DNA of 64,000 bases from Halicephalobus mephisto (taxonomy: Eukaryota > Nematoda > Chromadorea > Rhabditida > Panagrolaimidae): the NCBI GenBank assembly GCA_009193035.1, contig SWDT01000030.1:310001-374000 (forward strand), in the 5' to 3' direction. Numbering within the stretch: the stretch's first letter is position 1; each line of letters begins with the position of its first letter. The translations under genes and the position numbers were made by a program. Positions 10,662 to 22,767 of this stretch are shown here, one piece after another. The notes beneath the pieces are model-generated. The model was not told the origin of the DNA. It saw only the letters and a program-made list of their open reading frames with translations, and made no database searches.

Positions 10662-13600
10662 ATGGGATTTATTAAATTATTGTTCCTAGTCTTTTATCTA
10701 ATCCCAGTATCCAGGTAATTACTACTTTTAAAAAACAAAAAACAAATCAAAAATTAATCAAAAATCGTTCGAGATCGGTGATTTTTCGTTTTGAGATTTT
10801 TTAAATTTTAATTTTCTAAATTCATCTTAAGTAACGGTCCCAACACGAATAATTCTGGATTTATCCGTTGACCATTATTTTCGTTAATGATTTTTTAAAC
10901 GTTATTGTTACAAAACTAGTATTTTTAATAAATTTTTATTCTTCATTTTTCGAAGATACTTTTCAAGTAACGGTCCCACAACGAACGATTTTTTATTTAT
11001 TTTTCGATCAGTGATTTTTTAATTTCATTCGTGACAGGACTGATGTCTTTTTAGTCTGTAATTTCTTCATTTTTGAAGATAATTTTCAAGTAATGGTCCT
11101 GACACGAAAGATGTTTATTTTTTACTGTTTTGACTAGTACTTCTTTATTGAGATGGATTTCAGGGCAAATTACGGTAAAAAGGCAGTTTCGACTTCCTTT
11201 GGAGTGGTCAGAGGAGAAACAGTGAATCCAGAAGTTGAGGACCTCCCGGCAGTCACTCAATTCCTCGGGATCCCCTATGGCGTAGCTCCTACGGGTCAGT
11301 ACAGGTTCAACATGGCCATTTCTGCCGCAAAATGGACGCATCAACCGAAGGACGCCTTCACTTTGTCGAATGTTTGTGTTCAATCTGGACTTCCTCAACT
11401 GTCAGAAACAGAGTAAGTTTATTTTTTATATCGTCGACAAAACTGGTGCAAATTTGCGAACGAAAAAATCTATACGAATTAGATACAAAATGAAAGTTTA
11501 ACTGAAATAAGGAATTTTTTAAAATTGTAGAATAATTTTTTGTATTTTTATCCTCGTTTTAGAGGACTCGGGTTGATCTAACAAGACCTAAATCAGGGAT
11601 AGGGAAGAGTGCAAGATAGTTTGGAAGGTCCTGAGCTATGTCTAAAAGGTTGCAAATTAATTCTGAAGGTTTGAACCTGATCTAACAAGACCTAAATCAG
11701 AGATACGAAGGTGCTAGAAGAATATCAGTTGTTCTAAAGGTCCTGGATTAGCTTAACAAGACCCAAATGAGAAGCACAAAAAAGTGCAGGGTGTTTTCGA
11801 AGGTCTTGAACTAGGGCTAGAAAGCATTAACTTGATCTAGAAGATCTTAGATTCATGTTTGAAGGTTTCGACGTAATCTAACAAGACCTATATTAAGAGC
11901 CTGAAGATACGGCAGGAGTATAGAACGACCTGGAAAGTCCAAAACTAATCCGACAAGATTTAAATTGGAAAAACATAAATACAGTAAAATTATGATTGTA
12001 TGATATTTCTATAACCCCACCTCCTCAGGGGGTTTTAGAGTGAAATAGGGACACATTCAATGTGGAAGATAGGGCGAGTCCGAGTGCTGCTGGCCCCATC
12101 AGACCCCTAAGGCGATAGTTGACCCTAGGGGTCAAGATGGCAAACCCGCTTTCGCCACACTCAACAGTTTGCCAGAACTTCCGGATATTTGCGGATTTGG
12201 AAAGTTCCATCAAGCTCGATTAATGGGCCTTTTTTATTTTTTTATTTATGATATTTCTATTCCAAAGTTTATATTCCAATTTTAGAATTGGAACTGAGCA
12301 AAAAATACTTAATACTGTAATAAAACCCATAGATTCTGAATCTAGAATCATAAGTTAACTTTTAAAATCCAAGATCTTGAAGACTACTTCTGGATCTCAA
12401 AGAGATCTGAAATTTTATGTAAAAACTATTCAAAAAACAGGTATTTACCTAAAATGGCTTCTGAAGTACTATATGACAGATTTGAAGTTGTTTAAAATGG
12501 TTTTTAATTTTTAAATTGAAATTATGAAAATTAAAATACAGTATGACTTGGATATAAGATACTTCTGTTATAACATATCTCAGATTATAGCATACGGTCT
12601 GAATGAACTTGGTTAGTCTGCCTCCAAATTTACCCTTTGCTATGATATATCCTGTTATAACATACGATTTGACCGGTTCTAATGGGTATCTTATATCCGA
12701 GTTATACTGTATATATTTACATATTATTATATATATACATATTTATATACAGCATAACTTGGATATAAAATACCCCCATTATGATATATCCTTTGTTATA
12801 ACATACGATTTCCCCGGTTCTAATGGGTATCTCATATCCAAGTTCTACTGTATATATTTACATGTATATTATTATTTATAAATATTTATATACAGTAGAA
12901 CTTGGATATAAAATACCTCCACTATGATATATCCTTTGTTGTAAGATACGCTTTGCTCGGTCCCAGGGGATATCTCATATCCAAGTTATACTGTATAAAT
13001 GTTTACAACAGAAACGTCACTTTGCCGGAATTATTTATTGGTTTAGAAATTATTAAATTTTTGGACTTTTTAGAAAAATTAATTTTTGAACTTTTTAGGG
13101 CACTCAAAACGATGTCTGCTCAGAGATTTGATTATATCCATAGAATTTTGCCGTTCTTGAAACCGGAATCAGAAGACTGTTTATATATGAACCTCTATGT
13201 CCCGGAGAAGCTGGACAGACACAAGGATCCGCATTCAGTGCAGTTGTCGGTCCTGGTTCTGATCCACGGCGATGACTATGGATTCGGATCGGGGAATGCG
13301 TTCAATGCTACTATTTTATCCGCTTCTGGCCAGATTATCGTTGTTACATTGAATTATCGTCTGGGAGTATATGGATTTATGGGCAGATGTGAACAGAATT
13401 CTTGTACTGGAAATTCGGGATTATCCGACATTGTGGCGGCTTTGAAGATGTTAAGTAATATTTTGCCATCTTTTGGAGGTGATCCGGCATCCGTAACTCT
13501 CATGGGATGGGGTACTGGAGCTTCGTTGGTTTCGTTATTAATGGCTTCACCTATAACTCAACCGAAAAATAGATTATTCAGAAGAGCGATTTTGCTCGAT

Positions 13601-16600
13601 GGAACAGCGCTGGCCCCTTGGGCAATGTCCGATCATCCTCAACAATATTTCCTGAAAATTGCCGAAACTTTAAATGTGAGTTTTTTAATTCAACGTAGGT
13701 ACAAGAAATTGTGCAGCATCTGTCGTCAAAATTAAGTCCGCAGTTTGCGTGCAACATTCGGGCAAGTTGGTAGATTTTTGTATTTATACTTTTAAAGATT
13801 TCGAAATCAAAGCTAAATCTACAGCTTGCCCGCAATATTCCGACGGGTAAGTCGACATCAGTCACAGATGGTGCACAATCACCTGTAGTTTCTAAAAACT
13901 TCAAAAAAGTCGCGTCAGGACCGTTTTGTAAAAAAGTTCATATATGAATTCTACAATATACGATTAAGAAATCACATAAAATTACGAAACAAGTACAGTA
14001 CATAACTAAAATTATTATATTTCCATAAGTACTGCAAATCATTTGTAACTGAACGTAATCGAGTCTGCTCGATTGTACTAAGTTGTAACTGATTACAAAT
14101 TACTGCGAATATAACAATTGTTAAAATTAAAAATGGATATAATTTTTTGAAATTTTTTGATTTTTTATAATAATTATTTTTGAAATTTTTTAATTTTTTG
14201 TAATAATTATTTTTTATATTTTTTGATTTTTTGTAATAATTATTTTTTATATTTTTTATAATGTAATTTCCTTTGTTTTTTGATTTTTATAATGTAGTTT
14301 TGTTTTTAGTGTTATTCGTCAGGGAAAGGATCGAAGGAAGAACGGGCTGTGAACGACATCTTCCAGAAGGAAATCTCGGATATCATCAGATGTGTCCAAG
14401 ACCACAGTGAGAAGAATCTGACACTTGCGGCAAGGAAACTCCATACGCCGTCTTTTTTGAACGCTTTTGCTCCGATCGTTGACGGCCAGATTGTCCCGAA
14501 TCATCCGAAAGTTTCGTTTTCGTCGAAATTTGGAGCTTTGTTCAGGGATATAGATCTACTTGTTGGAACAGTGAATTATCCAGCTCATCATCTGCTGTCG
14601 AATATTGATCTTACTCACGGAATCGACAAAGATAAAAGAAGCAAAATTTTAAGAACAGTTGTGAGGAATCTTTTTGATTTTCACAGAAAAGAAATTTTTG
14701 ACGCCATTGTGACGGAATATACAGATTGGGATAATCCGAAAAATCACCCTAAAACTATAAGGAATGGAGTACTGTCGACTTTGGGAGATGTGTTGTATAC
14801 AGCTCCGTTGGTGGAAACGGCAAGGATGCACTCGACGGATGAAGTCCCTAAAGTTGCTAACACGTTCTTGTAAGTTTTATTTTTACCGTAAAATTTTATA
14901 TTTCTTCGGAAAATTTAAATTATCTAATGTGAAATTTTACATTAAGTGATTTAAATTTTTTAATATAAAGTTTTTCATTATTTATTTCGAAATTTAAATT
15001 ATCTAATGTAAAATTTTACATTAAGTGATTTAAATTATCTAATATAAAATTTTACATTATTTATTTCGAAATTTAAATTTTTTACCGTAAAATTTCAAAT
15101 TTCTTCGGAAAATTTAAATTATCTAATATAAAGTTTTATATTAAGTGATTTAAATTTTTAATATAAAATTTTTCATTATTTATTTCGAAATTTAAATTAT
15201 CTAATGTAAAATTTTATATTTTTTCTGAAAATTTAAATTATCTAATATAAAATTTTACATTATATTAAAAAATTTAAATCACTTAAAGTTTTTCATTATT
15301 TATTTCGAAATTTAAATTTTTTACCGTAAAATTATATATTTCTTCGGAAAATTTAAATTATCTAATGTAAAATTTTACATTAAGTGATTTAAATTTTTAA
15401 TATAAAATTTCACGTTATTTATTTCGAAATTTAAATTTTTTACCGTAAAATTTCAAATTTCTTCGGAAAATTTAAATTATCTAATATAAAGTTTTATATT
15501 AAGTGATTTAAATTTTTTAATATAAAATTTTTCATTATTTATTTCGAAATTTAAGTTTTTTACCGTAAAATTATATATTTTTTTTGAAAATTTAAATTAT
15601 CTAATGTGAAATTTAAATTTTTTAATGTGAAATTTTGTTTATTTTTAAATTTACTTCATGTAGAATTTTAAATTATTTGATGTGGAATTTTAGTTTCTTA
15701 TTTGCTCATGAAACGCGGTCGTGGACGAAGGAACAACCGAACAGTGGAGTCAGAGGATCGCTGTCATTGGATTATCTACCGTATATTATGGGTTATCCGT
15801 TGTCAGGAAAATTCAAAGAAGACCAACTTTATACTGGATTCAACAATGATGACAAAAATATTGCAAAAGTTATGATGCATTATGTTGCTAATTTTGTCAA
15901 GTCAGGAGATCCCACGAAACCGAACCAGTTATCTACGTTGACTCCGATTGAAGATAGATTTCATTCAACTCCATGGCCCCAATTTAATCAAGCTAGTAGG
16001 GAGGCTTATTTGGAAATCACAGATAGACCGAGAGTTAAAAATTACTACAGAAATAGTTTTGTTGGTTTTTGGAATAGTTTTGTTCCTCAGTTGAACAAAG
16101 GAACAAGAGGTGGATCAGTGGCGGAAGAACATAATTTTTTGCCGGATCACTTTAATAAACAATCGTTTTTTGGGTATGTTAGACCGTATTCGGCTCTTCA
16201 TAACGATCCGTTTCCTCCTCCGCCGTTGCCACCTACACCGATTCCTAAGAACGTTAAGAAGCCTACAACTACCCCGAACCCGAACAGCACCCCTAAGCCT
16301 ACCCTTGATCCTAAGGAACTCGCTGAGATTGAGTTGAAGTACGCCAAAATACATGCGGATAAATACAGTACTATGCTGATAATCATAGTTGTTATTGGGG
16401 TTGTGTTTTTGGTTTTGAATATTTTCGTCTGTTTGGCTGCCTATAGAATGGTGAGTGTTTATGTAAAATTACTAGATTTTGTATATAAAATCATTAATTT
16501 TAAGTAATATTTATGATTTTTATATTATTTATATAAAATTACTAGTTTTTAGTTGATTTTAGTGATTTATTATTTATTGTTATATAGAATTTTATTAATT

Positions 16601-17350
16601 TTTGTATTTTTAGTGCAAAAATAGCCGAAGAGATAAGAAAATCCCCAAGTATCAGTCCTACGCTGCCACAGGCCATTTGCCATCCTCCGATCTCAACTAC
16701 ATTCCTAATTCGCCTCTTAGTCAACAAGTAAGTGTTATTTTTGGGGTAACTTGATTACTAATTATCAGTAACAAATATAAGCGTGCAGTGATAACTTGAG
16801 CTTACTGTATGAGTGTTTTTGTGTGGTTTCAGCTTCTACCACCTCCTCCACCCCCGCTTGGAAACACGCTAGATCGTCAGGCTATGACTCAGAAGGATTC
16901 TCTGACAGGAAGCTTGGGAAATCAGAAACCGTCCATTGCGGGAATTAACACTTCATCGATGACGAAATCGTTCATTAATTATGAAACAGCCAATGGATTA
17001 TCCCAAACAGTTCCGCAATTCACGAATATACAAAATAACTTAAATAACGGTCATCACCATATGAGGTCGAGTTTGCCGGAACAGGTAAGTAGGATCTGCA
17101 GTGATCACTAACCCTGGTTTTGAGCGGATTTTTTATTTTATATGGAATTTTTATTTTTTAGGAACCACTTTTGACATCGAAAAACTCCACCCCAGCAATG
17201 ATGAGACCCCCTGGCATCAGCCCTACTTGTCCCCGACACGGAAGGGCGGCACAGATGATGATCGCGCAAAACAGGGCCAATTCGGTGGGTTCTGCTCTTA
17301 CTTTAGGGACCGGTGCAACGGGGCCAACTCTAGAGGAAGTTCAAGTATAA
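10662..17350 (+). CDS. nlg-1: Neuroligin (postsynaptic cholinesterase-like adhesion protein)
   Basis: Eight exons join in phase: 10662-10714, 11164-11412, 13099-13675, 14310-14869, 15694-16450, 16614-16727, 16833-17084 and 17162-17350, giving 916 residues. Exon 1 is a signal peptide (MGFIKLLFLVFYLIPVS). The ectodomain has the esterase landmarks FLGIPYGVAPTG, SEDCLYMNLYVPE and GGDPASVTLMGWGTGAS; the active-site Ser of esterases is Gly/Thr here, as in neuroligins. A proline-rich stalk precedes one membrane helix (about residues 707-728, LIIIVVIGVVFLVLNIFVC). The cytoplasmic tail is about 185 residues and ends EEVQV, which can serve as a C-terminal PDZ ligand. Neuroligins bind presynaptic neurexin. 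Introns hold MITEs and tandem repeats. An acceptor-like ACTTTCCAG lies 30 bp before the ATG. Confidence 0.93.
11560..11970. repeat. Degenerate repeat in neuroligin intron 2
   Basis: Variants of TGATCTAACAAGACCTAAAT with AAGGTCCTGA recur about every 100 bp (near 11570, 11675, 11750, 11870 and 11945). Direct repeats, no coding signal. Confidence 0.55.
12000..12240. other. Highly structured element in neuroligin intron 2 (possible ncRNA)
   Basis: About 210 bp with much higher G+C than the surrounding intron. Perfect 8-bp stems are GACCCCTA (12102-12109) with TAGGGGTC (12126-12133), and TGGCAAAC (12138-12145) with GTTTGCCA (12167-12174); GAACTTCC (12175-12182) pairs with GGAAAGTTC (12199-12207). 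On the plus strand it ends in a T-run at about 12230, as a Pol III terminator would. A 62-codon antisense frame exists but has no support. I could not match it to a known snRNA, SRP, RNase P or 7SK. It could also be a non-autonomous mobile element. Confidence 0.4.
12537..12713. mobile_element. pogo/Tigger-like MITE, long form (copy 1)
   Basis: Ends in inverted copies of TACAGTATGACTTGGATATAA and TTATATCCGAGTTATACTGTA. About 177 bp, no coding capacity. The CAGTA(T/G)AACTTGGATATAA end resembles termini of the pogo/Tigger branch of Tc1/mariner transposons, which insert at TA. Confidence 0.75.
12748..12853. mobile_element. pogo/Tigger-like MITE, short form (copy 2)
   Basis: Same inverted ends (ACAGCATAACTTGGATATAA and TATCCAAGTTCTACTGTA) around a shortened 106-bp body with the shared core TATCCTTTGTTATAACATACG. 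Confidence 0.72.
12890..12995. mobile_element. pogo/Tigger-like MITE, short form (copy 3)
   Basis: Inverted ends TACAGTAGAACTTGGATATA and TATCCAAGTTATACTGTA around 106 bp. A linker rich in TATATTTACATGTATATT separates it from the preceding copy, and the same linker occurs at 45,020-45,055. Confidence 0.72.
13720..13860. repeat. Dispersed GCAACATTC/TTGC repeat in neuroligin intron 3
   Basis: Contains CCGCAGTTTGCGTGCAACAT and CAGCTTGCCCGCAATATTC, members of a dispersed family also found at about 24.7-25.3, 59.9-61.1 and 61.7-62.2 kb. Confidence 0.6.
14880..15640. repeat. Tandem repeat filling neuroligin intron 4
   Basis: Variants of ATTTATTTCGAAATTTAAAT, TTACCGTAAAATT and TTCTTCGGAAAATTTAAATT alternate through the intron with units of roughly 60-120 bp. 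Purely repetitive. Confidence 0.75.
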
Positions 17351-19105
17351 GTCTTTCAGTCGTGAAATATGAAATTGTTATGTTTTGGAAATAAAAATCG
17401 AGATTAAAAAAGATCCAAATAAGCAAAGAATGGGAAATGAAAGGAAACCGGAAGCTGCTGAAGTGTTCAAGTTTTCGTTTCGAGAGTGTGGTTTTCGGTT
17501 TGTACCACTTTTGACAATTAATTAGAGTTTTTCAAGTTTTCGTTCTGAGAAACCGATGCTGGGTTATACCGCGTTTAGAGTCCTTTTCAGTTGCGTAAGT
17601 TTGTTATTTATTTTTCTTTCTTTTTATCGTGTATTTTTATGTTTTTATCTTCTTTTTTTCTAGATTATGATGTTGTGTTCGATTTTGTCAAGTTTTCGTT
17701 TTAGGAGAATGATTTTTAACCCTGTATTACTTTTAAAGTGCTTTTCGTTTATACAAATTTTTTTACTTGTATTTTTCCCTTTCACTGTGTTTTTATGTTT
17801 TTACTCTTGTCTTATCTAGATGATGATAATTTATTTGATTTTTTCAAGTTTTCGTTTTAGGAGAATGATTTTTAACCCTGTATTACTTTTAAAATGCTTT
17901 CCGTTTATATAAATTTACTTTCCTCTCTCATTTCGTATTTTTATATTTTTACCCCGCCTTTTTTAGCTTATGATAATTAATTTGCATTTCTCACGTTTTC
18001 ATTTTGAAAAAATGATGTTTCGTTTTATATCGTAATTAAAGTCTTTCATTTTTGTAAATTTACTTTTCTCTCATCTCGTTTTTTACATTCTTATTTTCAT
18101 TATATCTGAATTATGAGAATGTATTCGGATTTTTCACATTTTCGTTTTGAAAGTAGAACTTATAGTTTTATCCTTTGACGTTTCATCGCCGTTTAATTTT
18201 ATGTTATTTTTTTTGCTTTATTTTTATATTTCTACTCCCGTTCTATGTAAATTATGACAATTTGAATATTTTATGTTTTTGTTCTGAAAAGATGATTTTC
18301 AGTTTTATATCGCATTTAAAATTTTTTGCAATTATAGGATTTCACTTTTTTATTTTCCATATATTTTTGCATTTTTATTCTTGTTTCATTCAAATTTCAA
18401 TAATTTTAATTTTTTAGGTTTTTACTTTGAAACAAAAACGATAATTTTTGGTCTTATATCATATTTGTAATTTTCCTAGTTATAGTTTCAGTTTTATATA
18501 TTTTCCCTTTTCATCGTGTATATTTTTACAATTTTATCCTTGTTTTGTTTGAATTTTAATAATTACCTTTAATTTATAAAATTTTTCCCCCTAAAAGGTA
18601 ATTTTTAGCCTCGTATTACATTTTTAATTTTTCTGGTTGTATAACTCCATTTCTCTGTATTACTTCCTTCTTGCCCTATATTTTTTTCACACTTCGCTGT
18701 ATTCAAATTACCCCCGCAATGGACAGAGAAAACTGTCTGTCCGTCCTGTTCGTTTGGGGCGTGTTCGTGACCGACTATCGATCGAATCTATTCGTTTATT
18801 TCGTCTTTGCCAGCTTTCCATCGCGTTTCGTGTAACCTTATTCGTTCGTCTTTATTATTGTCTACATTTGTTTAGTATAAGAGCTGTGAGGATTTCCGAA
18901 TACGGAGGGAACGAATCTCTGGCTGGTTGATAAACTTGCTCGGGGGTTTCTAGAAGCTCTTAGTATAGAGTTAGATTTTGCGCTTATTACTTTGATTTGT
19001 GAATTTTAGGAGTTTATATGTAATTTTAGTGTAACTTTTAGATAGTATCTAGTGACGAGGGTCTCAGACTAGAATTAGCAGGAACATCTTTAGATAGGTA
19101 CCATT
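17351..19105. repeat. Intergenic region with diverged 150-bp repeats; likely hrp-1 promoter at its end
   Basis: From 17,450 to 18,620 a diverged unit recurs (GTTTTCGTTTTAGGAGAATG, CTGTATTACTTTTAAA and descendants), period roughly 130-155 bp. From 18,715 to 18,930 the base composition becomes more balanced and a GGACAGA...TCTGTCC hairpin appears; this is probably promoter or 5' UTR of the downstream hnRNP gene. No further gene is supported. Confidence 0.5.
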
Positions 19106-20160
19106 ATGGTCAAGGCAGAAGCTTCAGATATGTCAAGTGTAAGGTTTTTGATTATATAAGATGAAATTGCGCAAGATAAGACGTGATAGATAAGTCTTGG
19201 AAATCTTGGATCTTATATAATTACGTATATGTGTGTTTCAGAACGGAAAAGACAATGAACAATTTCGCAAGCTCTTCATTGGAGGCTTGTCGATGCAAAC
19301 AACGGATGACTCTCTTAAGGGTTTTTACTCTCAATTTGGAACGGTATCTGATTGTGTTGTGATGAAGGACACAACTACTAGAAGATCCCGTGGTTTTGGA
19401 TTTGTCACTTTTGCTCGACTCGAAGATGTGGACAACGCAATGAATGCTAGACCACATAACATCGACGGAAAAGCTGTTGATCCGAAAAGAGCTGTACCTC
19501 GTGAAGCATCTCAAAAAAACGAGGCAAATATTTCAACAAAGAGACTTTATGTTTCTGGAGTTCGTGATGATCATAATGAACAAATGTTTGAGGATTACTT
19601 TGGGAAATATGGACACATCGAGAAGGTTTGTGGTTGTATGAAGTCTTGGATGTAAGTGGTTTTTTTAGGTTGAAATTATCAAGGACAAGAACACTGGAAA
19701 ATGTAGAGGATTTGCTTTCATAACCTTTGATGACTATGATCCTGTGGACAAATGTTGCTTGGAACGTCAACATATGGTTGGAGGATATAGATGTGATGTT
19801 AAGAAGGCTCTTAGCAAGGAAGAAATAGCTAAAGCTCAACAAATGGATCGTGATAGAGCTGAACGTGGACAAAGAAGCCGTGGGAATAGTCGTGGAGCAT
19901 GGATGCCGAATAATCCAGGTGGTAATGATCGTTGGAATGTTCCACCAAGTGGTTATGGTGGTGGTCCACAACCATATGGACCACCTGCAGGACCACCATA
20001 TGGTTATGGACATGGATGGAATGATCCTAATTCTGGTTGGAATCCAAATGGACCATGGGCACAACCAAACAATCCTTATGGTGGAGGTTACTCAAGTCAA
20101 GGACCACCGAATCCACAAAACTGGACCAATCCTTCAAGCTGGGGCGGGCCTCGTTATTAA
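19106..20160 (+). CDS. hrp-1: hnRNP A1-like RNA-binding protein with two RRMs
   Basis: Three exons, 19106-19138, 19242-19625 and 19669-20160, join in phase to give 302 residues. RRM1 has RNP2 LFIGGL (22-27) and RNP1 RGFGFVTF (61-68); RRM2 has RNP2 LYVSGV (113-118) and RNP1 RGFAFITF (152-159). The tail from about residue 205 is rich in Gly, Pro, Tyr, Asn and Trp, a low-complexity domain like those that drive hnRNP condensation, but it lacks a dense RGG array. Such proteins bind pre-mRNA, affect splice choice and shuttle between nucleus and cytoplasm. The length is a little below the C. elegans hnRNP A1 relative. The minus-strand 205-codon open frame over the 3' half is a shadow of the Gly/Pro coding. 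Confidence 0.93.
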
Positions 20161-20415
20161 TTCAAAATGAGCCCTGAAGATACTCATTGTCATTCTTTTT
20201 TTTGCTTTTATCTATTTTCCAACATATATTGTCTTTTTTTGTAGTTGTACATTTATCCAAAAAGTACATAAAAGTTATCCAATTAGCACTGGCTGGCCAA
20301 GAGTAGCGCCGGGCAAGATATTGAACGGGTCTGTACAAAAAAAGAAAATATGGCTGATAACAATAGAAAACCGCTTGGGTTGACCTGTATTTAATTGGAG
20401 GGATACTAAAAAATT

Positions 20416-22767
20416 TCACTGGAGTTTTTGATTCAATTTAGCAACAGAACGTTTTAACCATATAGGGCCTATTGGTAAATTCCATTCATTTCGTAATTGT
20501 CCTTCAGGAACATCTGCTTCAAACCAATAACATAACCAAAACCACCATACTCTTGATAATGGTGCTTGAGTTCTTAAATGTCTTGGTAATTCAAACATTT
20601 GATGATATCCCCAGAATACATGTGATGTTAACCAATATGCAATAAGAACATCCATTGTATAATGACCACCAGATACCACTAAAGCCGCAATTCCCGCAAA
20701 TGTTATTGGAGTAGCAATGTATCTAAAAATTTAAAAATCATACATAATTCATACACAATTGCAAAAACAGAAATGAGTGTTGTTGAATTTTTCTTGACAC
20801 GAATTTCCGGGCTTTTTTAGCAACTAAAATAGCTTAGAAATCTCGATTTTGCCTGATGATTATTGTTTAATCAATTATAAAAACCATATGAACTTTTACA
20901 AAATTATTTTTGTACAATTTCTTAGAAGCTCTTAAAACTAAAATAGCCTAAAATTTTGCTTTCTCATGATGAATATTTCATAATCCATCATATCGTAAAA
21001 ATAATATCAACTTTACAAAGTTATATGCAAATTCCTAAAATTTACTAGAAATTAAAATAACCTAAAAATTTCAATTTCCTCATGGCAACTATTTCCCATT
21101 CGATATTTAAGAGTTGCATTCTATCTAAATAGATTTAAAAACCTCAAAATCAAGACCCTACAAAATACAAAACATTATCCGACTTTTTGGATTAATTTTC
21201 ATATATGAAATTACTAAAAATATTTAAAAAACCATAACACCCAACTAACCTTCTAAAAAATACACTACCGTACTTGTTAAAAAAACAAACCTCAAAATTA
21301 CTAGACCTTTTGGAGTGTACTGAAGTTGTGTAAAGTACATTATCGTCAAAACTACCGTATGTCCACTGAACATCAGATCACCACATAGAATTTTCTCCTG
21401 ACCAGATGTCAATCCAAGAGTAACAACATATGTCACAAATCTATGGACAATTTCTGTCGCATACATCGCTGTTCTATTAACTTGTGGTTGACATAATTCA
21501 TCACGATTATGAAATGATGGTGGTAAAAACGTAACTCCAAGTACAACAGCTCTTAATCCATATAGTATAGCTCCCAATAATAATACTCTTCTTAAGACAA
21601 CAATCCGTTCTCGATGTAGTAAAACAACAATAAACCCGACTATCGCACTGAAAATTTAATTAAATTCTAAAATATTTAAAAAAACTAACTTGACTGTTGA
21701 TAACACATCACCTACAGCCCATGCCCATCTCTGTTGAGGTATGAGAATAAAAACTAAATCAGGCAATGGTTGCCTGGGGACAATGTCGTGGATAACAGTC
21801 AGTAAGAAAAAGTTCAAAAAAGCAGAGATCATCAGGCAAAAGAAAGCGACGGCCAATTTTACGAGTTCTAGCTTGAACTTCTGAAAAATAATTTTCATAC
21901 AAATTCGTAAAAATTATTATTTTTTAATTTTCCCTAATGTGAATTTTCAGAATTACTTTGAAATTACTAGTCTGTGATGTTTCCGTAAGTTTACCTGATT
22001 TTTGATTAATCATAAATTTATAAAATCTCAAAATTAACATTATTACGAAATAGTTTTAATTTAGATTTTCAAATTCTTTTGAAAATTGAAGCAGTTCACA
22101 TGACGATTTCGGTTTTCTGTGATGATCATTTCGAAAAAATAGTCAGCCTAAATGAATCTGGGAAATTTCGAATCAAAGTTGTACGGAGCGAAAAAGACTA
22201 TCTATCTTGTAGGGTTAAAAATTATATATGGAATTATTAATACACGTCCGAAAAATCATAATTTTCAAACTACTCCATTCAAAACTGATTATTTTGTTCT
22301 TAAAATTCTTTGAAAAACTTACTTCAGGTGGAATGGCGCTTCTGAGAGTCGAGGAACCACATTGTTCCGACATTTGGGACGTCGATTGATGCATCAACCC
22401 GTTGAATGCGAGAACGCTGCTGTCCACGCCTCCGGTTGTGTGATTGCTTCCTATTGCATCGTTCGGTTCGATTCGAACTTGGACTTCTTGTGCATCGAAA
22501 GAAGCAGACACTTCTCCTTGTCGGAGAGGCATGTGAGAATCACTCTGATCACGTCTGTGACCGACCATCTCCTTTGAATCGGAGGGCACAAGTCGCAAAT
22601 TTGATTTGGGAGCCGTGATTATAATCGAAATTGGCTAAAATGAGAAAGTTGTGGTTGGAGAAAAAAACAACATGACTTACAAGATCAAAAACGGCGACAA
22701 TCGGTCTCGGAATATGCTCAACAAACTGATAACGCGGTCGAGAATGTAACCAGATTACCGGCGGATT
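20416..22767 (-). CDS. Sphingomyelin synthase-related membrane enzyme (5' end not found)
   Basis: Five exons in 5' to 3' order, 22767-22681, 22634-22323, 21880-21690, 21647-21291 and 20722-20416, join in phase to 417 residues. Several hydrophobic helices alternate with the LPP-type catalytic signatures CGDLMFSGHT and GGHYTMDV, whose His, His and Asp form the triad of sphingomyelin synthases. RVWWFWLCYWFE is also typical. The reaction would be phosphocholine (or phosphoethanolamine) transfer from a phospholipid to ceramide in Golgi or plasma membrane. The first two exons (starting NPPVIWLHSRPRYQF) encode no SAM domain and no in-frame ATG precedes MVGHRRDQSD in exon 2, so either an upstream exon is missing or translation starts at that Met. 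Confidence 0.88.
20760..21240. repeat. Diverged direct repeats in the last SMS-like intron
   Basis: Intron sequence between the last two exons. Three variants of AACTAAAATAGCCTAGAAATT with following TTTCATGATGA-type words recur at about 20,822, 20,938 and 21,050. No gene. Confidence 0.4.

Noticed and set aside
12603..12881. 92-codon plus-strand frame
   Set aside because: Runs through two MITEs and their linker; the codons are those of the inverted repeats.
19447..20064. 205-codon minus-strand frame
   Set aside because: Antisense of the Gly/Pro/Asn-rich hnRNP tail.
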